This document shows positions 8,544 through 15,120 of a stretch of 64,000 nt of DNA, piece by piece (position 1 is the first letter of the stretch; each line of letters opens with the position of its first letter). The notes beneath the pieces were generated by a model that worked only from the letters and a program-made list of their open reading frames with translations, did no database searches and had not been told where the DNA came from. The position numbers and the translations under genes are program-made. Origin of the DNA: BOKV01 sp041739465 (lineage in GTDB: Bacteria > Pseudomonadota > Alphaproteobacteria > Rhizobiales > Rhizobiaceae); assembly GCA_041739465.1 (NCBI GenBank), contig JBGSNX010000009.1, forward strand, positions 1-64,000. The letters are read 5' to 3'.

Positions 8544-9313
8544 GCGGCACCATCTTTGCTGTCATCGGCACGCTCGCGAAGTTCGTGAAAAGGTCGCCGG
8601 GCTACCACCACGCGGTCGAATGCTGCCTCTGAATCGGGCCACTCCGTCCCGAACCAGCGATCAAGGAACCGTGTCGCAAGGCCATAATTGCCTGTGTACC
8701 GGGAATGATGGAGCGAATGGTAGACCGTGCTGGTGATGAAGATGCCTTGCAGTTTCATGAAGCCGGGGGAGCGGATTTCGTAATTGGCATGTCCATAGGA
8801 ATTGACGACCAGATAGATGGCAAACCATGCCGCTACCCCGAAGAAATTCAGTTGCAAGAAGAGATCGGCAATTGCCAGCGCACCGACGATGCCAAGGTCA
8901 AAGATCAGCTTTTCCGTCAGCGAGAAAGACAAGGCAGTGAACGGGCTTGAGAGCCTGCTCTTGTGATGCTCGGCATGTATCCAGTGCAAAGGCGGCCAAT
9001 GGAAAGCCCGGTGGGAAGCATAGTGCCAGATCTCCGCCCAAACAGCCGTCAAGACCAGCGTTAGCACGAACCCCAGCAGGCTGCGGTCCGCAAAAAATCC
9101 GTATAACAGGAAAGCAAGGAGCACCAATGCATGCAACGGCGTGTGCAGTGAGTTTAAAAGCTCGCGACGGACCTGCGGGTCGCGGATCGGCAATTCGTAT
9201 ATTTTTTGTCGCTTCAGATCGACTTCATATTCTTCAACGCAAAGCCAGAAAAGCGCCATCAAGTGACCAATGACGGCTACAAGACAAATGACTGCTGTTT
9301 GCGCGGGCGTCAT
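8540..9313 (-). CDS. Sterol desaturase/fatty acid hydroxylase family di-iron membrane protein
   Basis: A 257-residue polytopic membrane protein with the histidine clusters of the fatty acid hydroxylase superfamily: HYASHR at 97-102, HAEHH at 113-117, NSYGHAN near 171-177 and HSLHHSRYTGNYG from 199. These bind two iron atoms and hydroxylate or desaturate lipid chains or carotenoids. Hydrophobic stretches at about 5-25, 60-95 and 135-172 anchor it in the inner membrane. It is the upstream gene of an overlapping pair with the cNMP-domain acyltransferase, suggesting that a hydroxylated acyl chain is the product or substrate of the pair. The exact substrate is unknown. Confidence 0.85.
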   Translation of the reverse strand: MTPAQTAVICLVAVIGHLMALFWLCVEEYEVDLKRQKIYELPIRDPQVRRELLNSLHTPLHALVLLAFLLYGFFADRSLLGFVLTLVLTAVWAEIWHYASHRAFHWPPLHWIHAEHHKSRLSSPFTALSFSLTEKLIFDLGIVGALAIADLFLQLNFFGVAAWFAIYLVVNSYGHANYEIRSPGFMKLQGIFITSTVYHSLHHSRYTGNYGLATRFLDRWFGTEWPDSEAAFDRVVVARRPFHELRERADDSKDGAA

Positions 9314-9476
9314 GCTGCACCCTCAATAATTTTTCCTGCCTGAAACGACGGCTTGTTGCCTAGCCGCAAGCGGCAGGTCAGACTGCCAGCGATCTTTGAT
9401 ACCCAACCCGGTGGCAGGGCATCGCAGGCAGTATCCACACAAGTGGCGGGCGCTGGCAAGCCCGGTCAATGGTGCC

Positions 9477-10352
9477 CTAAAACGCCAGCACCAGTGTCAG
9501 CCAGCCATTGAGCACATGTGCCTTTTCCAGCCGCAGCCCTTGTGCACGGTAGGCGGCAACGATGCGCGCCTTCTGGTGTGGCAGCAGACCGGAAAGGATC
9601 ACGGTCGCCGGGCGTGCCAGGTTAGCGGCAAGGTCGCGGGCCAGCTGTTCCAATGGACGGGCGAGTATGTTTGCCAGTACCAGATCGAATGGGCCGTTTT
9701 CCACAAATGCCCGGTGGTTGAAGCCGGTTGCGGTTACGCATTTCACGCGGCTTGCAACATGGTTGAGGCGGGTGTTTTCGCGAGCCACCATGGTTGCCAC
9801 CGGATCGATGTCGCTGGCCAGAACGTCAAGCGGTTGCGCCTTTGCGGCGGCGATACCCAGAACACCACTGCCGGTGCCAAGGTCCAGCGCGTTGAAGTAG
9901 CGGCGCCGCTTCATGACTCGCGCCAGCATGGAAAGGCACCCCGCCGTGGTGCCGTGATGGCCGGTGCCAAAGGCAAGGCCAGCATCGATCAGGATTGCAT
10001 GCTCGTGCGGTCTTGGCACATGGCTGTCATGGCTACCGTGGACGATGAATCGTCCGGCGCGAACAGGAGAAAGTTCGGCGAGCGTTGTTGCCACCCAATC
10101 GACATCGCCAAGGGTTTCGCGGTCGATTTCATGCGGCAATCCGGCGGCGGCGAGAGCTGCAGCCATGCGCTGTTCGCTATGTGCGACCTCGTCAGTGGCA
10201 GCATAAATTGCCACGCTCCAGATGCCCGCCGCCTCATCGACTTCAAAGGCGGCAACAGGCAGCGCGTCCTCTTCGAACTCGGCCTCCAGCACCCGCGCCA
10301 TGGCACGGGCCTTTGCTTCGTTGGTTGTCAAAAAGAGGCGGGTTTGCTGCAT
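9477..10352 (-). CDS. prmA: Ribosomal protein L11 methyltransferase PrmA
   Basis: SAM-dependent enzyme that trimethylates ribosomal protein L11. The 291-residue length and domains fit: an N-terminal substrate-recognition domain, then a Rossmann methyltransferase with motif I ALDLGTGSGVLGIAAA, the acidic loop LASDIDPVAT and the catalytic-site region LANILARPL. The gene starts 2 nt after the stop of the upstream beta-lactamase-fold gene, which indicates one transcript, although the two functions are unrelated. In rhizobia prmA is commonly found near uvrD and pepP, consistent with this neighbourhood. Confidence 0.95.
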   Translation of the reverse strand: MQQTRLFLTTNEAKARAMARVLEAEFEEDALPVAAFEVDEAAGIWSVAIYAATDEVAHSEQRMAAALAAAGLPHEIDRETLGDVDWVATTLAELSPVRAGRFIVHGSHDSHVPRPHEHAILIDAGLAFGTGHHGTTAGCLSMLARVMKRRRYFNALDLGTGSGVLGIAAAKAQPLDVLASDIDPVATMVARENTRLNHVASRVKCVTATGFNHRAFVENGPFDLVLANILARPLEQLARDLAANLARPATVILSGLLPHQKARIVAAYRAQGLRLEKAHVLNGWLTLVLAF

Positions 10353-10354
10353 GG

Positions 10355-11584
10355 TCAGTTTGGCCCGGACTGCTTCCAGTTCGTCAATCCCGAGGCAATA
10401 CCCCGGAACATCTGGAGCGTCTCTTCCTCGATTTTCGATCCGTTGGCATTGTCATTGCGGAAATTGCGGTCGGCGGAGGTTTTGACAACAACAATTCGCG
10501 CTGGCCGGTTCACGTAGATGAATTGTCCGTAGATACCGATGGCGTAAAACTCGTCATCTGGGTTGAGCGGCACCCACCACTGATAGCCATACCCGAACGG
10601 GTCAAGTGGGTCCGATGCCTTCGGCGCAGTCGCCTTTACCGCGTCAATTGCCCAGGCGAGCGGTACGATCTGCTGGCCATTGTAGCGACCAAGGTCGAGC
10701 ATCATCTGGCCGAATTTGGCGTAGTCGCGGGTGGTTGCGTTGATACCGGCCAGCGCAAAAGCCACACCAAACCCGTCCGTGAGATAGTAGGCATCGGTCT
10801 CCACACCCAGTTTTGACCACAGCCGTTCTTCCATCAGCTGCGGCAGATCCTTGCCGGTGACACCGCGCAGCACCATGCCAAGAACATGGGTGTCGATGGA
10901 AGTATATTGGCGCAGTTGTCCCTGTTCACGTTCGCGGGCCTCAAGCCCGGCCGCGAATTCATCCATCGAACCTTCGAGCGCCAGCACCCGGCCCATCTTG
11001 TTGATGTCCGACCAGAAATCGAGATAGTCCTCGTTGAATTTCACACCTGAGGCCATATTGAGGACGTTGCGCACTGTGACGCCTTCATAGACGGTGCCCT
11101 TGAGCGCCGGTGCGTATTTGTCGACCGGATCGGCAAGACTGATATTGCCGTTCACCACTTCCGCGCCGAACATCGCCGACAGGAAGGATTTTGCCATCGA
11201 CCAGGAAATACGCCGGTCCTCCGGCTTGGTGCCAAGGCGATATTCCTCATGTACCAATTTGCCATCGCGAATGACCACCAGCGAAGTGGTGGCCGTCTTT
11301 TCCAGGAAAGCAGAAACCTGGCGCTCTGCGCCGTCGAATGTGTAGGTTGCAGGCAGGGAAGCCGGGTCCGCGACCCACGGCACGACATCGCCCGAACGCT
11401 TCACTTCCTTCCAGAAGAACAGGTCCTTCATCGACGAAAAGTTCGAAACGATGCGTCCTTCGTCAAACAGGGTATTGACATTGTTGAGCCGGACCAGCCG
11501 TTCCCAATTGAACGCTGCGGCCACACCGCCGATGATGACAAGGGCAGATGCAAGCCAAAGGACCAGACGAAACAGACGGCGCAT
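10355..11584 (-). CDS. Serine hydrolase, class C beta-lactamase family
   Basis: A 409-residue protein of the beta-lactamase/penicillin-binding-protein-like fold. An N-terminal hydrophobic segment (LFRLVLWLASALVIIGGVAA) is a signal anchor or signal peptide. The catalytic SxxK motif is SMAK at 129-132. GYQWWVPLN near residue 335 is typical of the 6-aminohexanoate-dimer hydrolase/EstB-like branch, so peptidase or esterase activity is at least as likely as antibiotic hydrolysis. A GAGGAG Shine-Dalgarno 7 nt before the ATG fixes the start; an upstream in-frame ATG is unsupported. It is followed after 2 nt by prmA. Confidence 0.88.
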   Translation of the reverse strand: MRRLFRLVLWLASALVIIGGVAAAFNWERLVRLNNVNTLFDEGRIVSNFSSMKDLFFWKEVKRSGDVVPWVADPASLPATYTFDGAERQVSAFLEKTATTSLVVIRDGKLVHEEYRLGTKPEDRRISWSMAKSFLSAMFGAEVVNGNISLADPVDKYAPALKGTVYEGVTVRNVLNMASGVKFNEDYLDFWSDINKMGRVLALEGSMDEFAAGLEAREREQGQLRQYTSIDTHVLGMVLRGVTGKDLPQLMEERLWSKLGVETDAYYLTDGFGVAFALAGINATTRDYAKFGQMMLDLGRYNGQQIVPLAWAIDAVKATAPKASDPLDPFGYGYQWWVPLNPDDEFYAIGIYGQFIYVNRPARIVVVKTSADRNFRNDNANGSKIEEETLQMFRGIASGLTNWKQSGPN

Positions 11585-11751
11585 GGGGATTCTCCTCAGA
11601 AGTTGTGCCGGTGATAGCACGCGGTGCAACTTTGTTACAAACCGATGACCGGCATTTTGCATGACGCAAACAGTGCTTGCAAAACGTTGTTTTTCGCGAC
11701 AAACATCCGCCGCCGCGCCTTGGCGGCTTCCCCCGATTGCGGAGGCGGACC

Positions 11752-12336
11752 ATGAAAAGCGCAGCGCTGTGGGATGCTGATTTCAAGGCAGGCAAACTGG
11801 CGTTCCTGCACAGGCCGGCCGAGCTGAAACGATTTCCGCAGATTGGCGCGATGATTGATCGCGGGTCACGGGTGCATGGCGCCGTGGAAATTGCCGACAT
11901 TGGCAGCGGCGAAGGTCTTTTGCTGCCGTGGCTGCCGCCAAAGGCGGTGAAACGCTATCTTGCAATTGACATATCCGGAGTGGCGCTCAAAGCCATCCGC
12001 GATGGCAAGGTGCCGGTGGCGCGGGTGCGCTCCAGTCTTGCTGCATGGGACGGGACGCCCGATCCGGTTGCGCCGCGCATCCTGGTGGCTTCCGAAGTCC
12101 TTTATTACGACCCTCAGGGCGTGTTGCATTTGCGCAAGCTGGCGGCCCGCTCGCCGCGCACGGTTGAAGTGATTGTTTCGTGTGTTGCCGGTCGCAACGA
12201 CAAGCCGAACTGGACCGCCGCATCGCAGCGCCTTTGGACCGAATTGCGCGCCACGGGCTGGCGGCGGATCGAGATGCAAAGCATTCGCGACGACCAGGCC
12301 GGCCTTGCCTGGGACATTTCGCGCTACGCCATTTGA
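11752..12336 (+). CDS. Class I SAM-dependent methyltransferase (NodS-like)
   Basis: A 194-residue single-domain methyltransferase. Motif I appears as EIADIGSGEGLLLPWLPP, the motif II acidic residue in YLAIDISG, and the post-II segment ILVASEVLYYD resembles NodS-type small-molecule methyltransferases. Upstream in-frame sequence is rich in Pro/Arg and unlike coding sequence; the ATG after GCGGAGGCGG is preferred. The hexapeptide transferase gene begins 3 nt after its stop, so they likely form an operon. Substrate cannot be predicted. Confidence 0.82.
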   Translation: MKSAALWDADFKAGKLAFLHRPAELKRFPQIGAMIDRGSRVHGAVEIADIGSGEGLLLPWLPPKAVKRYLAIDISGVALKAIRDGKVPVARVRSSLAAWDGTPDPVAPRILVASEVLYYDPQGVLHLRKLAARSPRTVEVIVSCVAGRNDKPNWTAASQRLWTELRATGWRRIEMQSIRDDQAGLAWDISRYAI

Positions 12337-12339
12337 GCC

Positions 12340-12966
12340 ATGGAAAACGACGACCCGTATTTCAGCCCGACACCGAAAATCCATTCGACCGCGCAAACCA
12401 AGGGCTGCAAGCTTGGACGCCATACGGTGGTCGGCGAGCGCACGATCCTGCGCGATGTCAAGCTTGGCGATTTTTCCTATTTCGAGCGGCAGGCCGAGGC
12501 GATTTATGCCGATATCGGCAAGTTCTGCTCGATTGCCGCAAATACACGCATCAACGCGCTGGAACACCCCATCGCGCGCGTCACCAGCCACAAGCTCAGC
12601 TACAGACCCAACGAGTTCTTCCGATTCCAGGGCATCGACCAGGAATGGCGGTCCTACCGTGCGGGCAAACGCGTTACCATCGGCCATGACGTGTGGATCG
12701 GCCATGGTGCAGTGCTGTTGCCGGGTGTCAGCATCGGTCACGGGGCAGTGGTCGGGGCCAATGCGGTGGTGAGCCGCGATGTGCCGCCCTACACGATCGT
12801 AGCCGGGGTTCCGGCGCGCAAGCTGCGCCTTCGCTTTGCGCCGCAAACCATTGAACGGCTGTTGGCACTCAACTGGTGGGACTGGGAAGAGGCGCGGATA
12901 TTCGAGGCGATTCCCGACATTCAGGCACTGTCGGCAGAAGCTTTCCTCGACAAATGGGGCAGCTGA
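12340..12966 (+). CDS. Hexapeptide-repeat acyltransferase (phosphonate-associated DapH/GlmU-related type)
   Basis: A 208-residue left-handed beta-helix transferase. Hexapeptide repeats run through the middle (GRHTVVGERTILRDVKLGDF; VTIGHDVWIGHGAVLLPGVS; IGHGAVVGANAVV) and the C-terminus has the DVPPYTIVAGVPARKLRLRF tail. The segment ALEHPIARVTSHKLSYRPNE is characteristic of the subfamily annotated as phosphonate-metabolism acetyltransferases (TIGR03308-like, from memory). No phn C-P lyase genes lie nearby apart from a PhnA-domain gene that converges on it, so a phosphonate role is only suggestive; general CoA-dependent acetylation of a small molecule or sugar is the safe call. Confidence 0.85.
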   Translation: MENDDPYFSPTPKIHSTAQTKGCKLGRHTVVGERTILRDVKLGDFSYFERQAEAIYADIGKFCSIAANTRINALEHPIARVTSHKLSYRPNEFFRFQGIDQEWRSYRAGKRVTIGHDVWIGHGAVLLPGVSIGHGAVVGANAVVSRDVPPYTIVAGVPARKLRLRFAPQTIERLLALNWWDWEEARIFEAIPDIQALSAEAFLDKWGS

Positions 12967-12970
12967 AGGC

Positions 12971-13183
12971 TTAGCCCTTCTTGACGAATTCGGTGCGCAA
13001 AACCAGACCCTTGATTTCCTTTGAGCGCACTTCGATGAGGTCCGGATCGTCGGTCAGGTGAATGCCCTTGAAGGTCGAGCCGCGCTTGACGACCGAGGAA
13101 GAACCCTTGACCTTCAAATCCTTGATGACGGAAACCGTGTCGCCTTCGGCAAGCAGGGTTCCGTTTGAGTCGCGCGTTTCCAT
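12971..13183 (-). CDS. PhnA/YjdM-domain protein (zinc ribbon absent)
   Basis: A 70-residue protein matching only the C-terminal domain of E. coli YjdM/PhnA (LLAEGDTVSVIKDLKVKGSS and a C-terminal TEFVKKG). The N-terminal zinc ribbon of the full-length family is missing; there is no cysteine in the sequence. The short form is common in alphaproteobacteria. YjdM is named for the phosphonate operon, but its biochemical role is unclear. It converges on the hexapeptide transferase gene with 4 nt between the two stops. Confidence 0.88.
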   Translation of the reverse strand: METRDSNGTLLAEGDTVSVIKDLKVKGSSSVVKRGSTFKGIHLTDDPDLIEVRSKEIKGLVLRTEFVKKG

Positions 13184-13257
13184 GGGGTGCTCCGTGTATG
13201 GGGGGATATCGCCAGTTTCGGCGACCGATTATCATCAGGTGGTGGAGACCATAAATC

Positions 13258-13722
13258 ATGTCCTCTGACAAGTTTGTAATTCGGCGCTTGACTGCTGGCG
13301 ATCTGGGCGAATTCCGATTGCTCATGGAAGTTTTCGCCGAAACTTTTGCGGATGCTCCTTCATATCGGCATCAAAAGCCGGGAGATGCCTATGTCCGAAA
13401 ATTGCTCCAATCCCTCCAATTTGTTTGCCTGGTTGCAGAGTGCCGTGGTGAAATTGCCGGCGGGCTTGCGGCTTACGAGCTGATAAAGTTCGAGCAGGAG
13501 CGCAGCGAGATGTACATATACGACCTTGCGGTCGTCGAACGATTCCGGCGACAAGGGGTCGCGACACAGTTGATCCAGACGCTCAAGCCGATTGCCGCCG
13601 GGCAGGGCGCAGCGGTGATGTTTGTGCAGGCAGACCATGGCGATGATCCGGCAATAGCGCTCTACACCAAGCTTGGTGCGCGGGAGGATGTCCTGCATTT
13701 CGACATTTTGACCGAGGAATAG
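13258..13722 (+). CDS. GNAT acetyltransferase, AAC(3)-I (aminoglycoside 3-N-acetyltransferase)-like
   Basis: A 154-residue GNAT protein that follows the AAC(3)-I (aacC1) family along its length: DAYVRKLLQSLQFVCLVAEC, GGLAAYELIKFEQERSEMYI, the acetyl-CoA-binding loop FRRQGVATQLIQ, and the diagnostic C-terminal half FVQADHGDDPAIALYTKLG then EDVLHFDI. AAC(3)-I enzymes acetylate the 3-amino group of gentamicin, sisomicin and fortimicin. Whether this chromosomal homologue acts on drugs or another amine is unknown. There are no integron, resistance or transposase genes around it. It lies just upstream of the uvrD 3'-end remnant, at the edge of a disturbed region. Confidence 0.85.
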   Translation: MSSDKFVIRRLTAGDLGEFRLLMEVFAETFADAPSYRHQKPGDAYVRKLLQSLQFVCLVAECRGEIAGGLAAYELIKFEQERSEMYIYDLAVVERFRRQGVATQLIQTLKPIAAGQGAAVMFVQADHGDDPAIALYTKLGAREDVLHFDILTEE

Positions 13723-13778
13723 TCAGGCGGTCAGGGTGGCGAGCTTCAAGATCACTTCCTGAAGGGTCACCTGGTCCC

Positions 13779-13862
13779 CAACCCTTGCCCTCCACAGATG
13801 AGTCCAGCACCCGCTTTTGTCCGGCCTTGTCGAAATCGATGGTCAGCTTGTTGCCGTCGATG
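13779..13862 (-). pseudogene. Remnant of a uvrD/pcrA 3' end (diverged second copy)
   Basis: These 84 nt align without gaps to 15122-15205, the 3' end of the intact uvrD gene, at 74/84 identical positions by my count, including 42 identical nt in a row. Most differences are synonymous in the uvrD frame (Gly, Gln, Lys, Asp, Ser and Gly codons change without changing the residue); the uvrD stop is replaced by Trp in this copy. This fits a fragment of a related allele better than decay after a local duplication. Both copies have the same orientation and bracket the gene at 13978-15117. Homology ends abruptly at both edges. Confidence 0.85.
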
Positions 13863-13977
13863 ACAACGCGACATGCAAGGCTTGATGTAAAACAGTGGTT
13901 GGGTTTAAATGTCTGACTAAACTTTGATTTGTATCTGCAGAGGGATACCTTCTTCTTTGCTTGGCCTGGTACGAAAA

Positions 13978-15117
13978 ATGATCACAAGATTACTCTTCAT
14001 AGTCCTTGCTGCCTTTAGCTGGCTACAAATCTCCTGCCTTGCATCGAACTCGGCCAGCCGAGAGTTGGAGAAGGCAATAGAATTCTGGCTCAATGACCAA
14101 GATGAACTTGCCCTACCGGCGCTGCAGACACTTTCGCTGGGCAGGGATGAGGATGCGATGTTGCTGCTGGGGCAGATCGCCAACCGGACTGCCAAGCCTT
14201 CGCCATTTTTGTCCACCATGGAATCGATGGAAAGAAACGCGATTTTGAAGGCGCCAGGTGGAGTTTTTGGAAAACCATGGCTAGGACAGATCAAAAATAA
14301 AGAGAATATAGCAAATGCTTTGCAGAAAACAATTAGCGGAAAACTGACCTTAAAAGACTTACAAATACTTGAAACCTCAGGTTTGAAATCACAAGTAATT
14401 GTTGCGATCATACGAAGATACCGTTCATTTATTTATGAAATATCAGAAATAGATCACATGGTCGAGTTATGGCCGAACGAGATTGAATTTATGAAGTGGG
14501 GTTATTTGTCCTACTGGCGAGATTATGCGCGGGGGGATCCTGAGCCGGCTGCGATCGCAGGTCTAATACTTGAAAATTTTAACCCAAGCGAAATATTGTC
14601 ACCTCTCCAAAAAATATTATATGGAGTTCCTGATCAGGCAGCGAATAGAAATGAATATTACGCTGTTTGGATTCAACTGCAAAATGGATATTTAAGTAAA
14701 AGTTATAAATTCTACGAACATACAAAAGATAAAATTGAAAGAGAGAAATACGTGAATCTTATGGAGAGTCTCGCCCCTGTTGCTCGAGAAATTGCCGCAG
14801 ATGCGGTCTTTAACGCATCGGAGACCGCACGTCTGCGAAAAATATGCGAACAAAACTGCCCGCAGAAAATTCAGCAATGTACGTTTACATTATTCAGGGG
14901 CCTTGGCGGATACGAGAATTTCATGACGATTCAGACCCCGCTGGATAGTTTGATTTCGCCTGAGCGCTATTTCGCCAGCAAACGTTATGTTGCGGACATC
15001 ATGCGCAATGTTGGCCTTGGTATGCGCGAAGACTTGGGGAATGCAAATCTAATTTTCTCGAACTTGGAAAACTATCGGGATGAATACATTGTCTCAAAAG
15101 TCGTGGAATTCAAATAG
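13978..15117 (+). CDS. Hypothetical exported protein, AT-rich cargo gene
   Basis: A 379-residue protein with no family I recognise. The N-terminus (ITRLLFIVLAAFSWLQISCLA) is a signal peptide; the Cys is not in a canonical lipobox. The rest is mostly helical and may contain tetratricopeptide/Sel1-like helices at residues ~30-75 (ELEKAIEFWLNDQDELALPA, then DEDAMLLLGQIANRT). A cysteine pair (CEQNC) occurs near residue 300. Base composition and codon use (many AUA, AGA, AAA codons) differ sharply from all neighbours, indicating horizontal acquisition. I chose the ATG preceding the signal peptide; the frame is open 18 codons further upstream. It ends 3 nt from the convergent uvrD stop and is bracketed by two copies of the uvrD 3' end. 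Confidence 0.75.
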   Translation: MITRLLFIVLAAFSWLQISCLASNSASRELEKAIEFWLNDQDELALPALQTLSLGRDEDAMLLLGQIANRTAKPSPFLSTMESMERNAILKAPGGVFGKPWLGQIKNKENIANALQKTISGKLTLKDLQILETSGLKSQVIVAIIRRYRSFIYEISEIDHMVELWPNEIEFMKWGYLSYWRDYARGDPEPAAIAGLILENFNPSEILSPLQKILYGVPDQAANRNEYYAVWIQLQNGYLSKSYKFYEHTKDKIEREKYVNLMESLAPVAREIAADAVFNASETARLRKICEQNCPQKIQQCTFTLFRGLGGYENFMTIQTPLDSLISPERYFASKRYVADIMRNVGLGMREDLGNANLIFSNLENYRDEYIVSKVVEFK

Positions 15118-15120
15118 CCC

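Noticed and set aside
9396..10517. Long plus-strand open frame of 373 codons opposite prmA
   Set aside because: It is antisense to prmA, whose motifs are unambiguous; the translation has irregular composition and no recognisable domain.
11866..12846. 326-codon minus-strand frame opposite the methyltransferase and hexapeptide genes
   Set aside because: Spans two real genes on the other strand and reads as His/Arg-rich shadow sequence.
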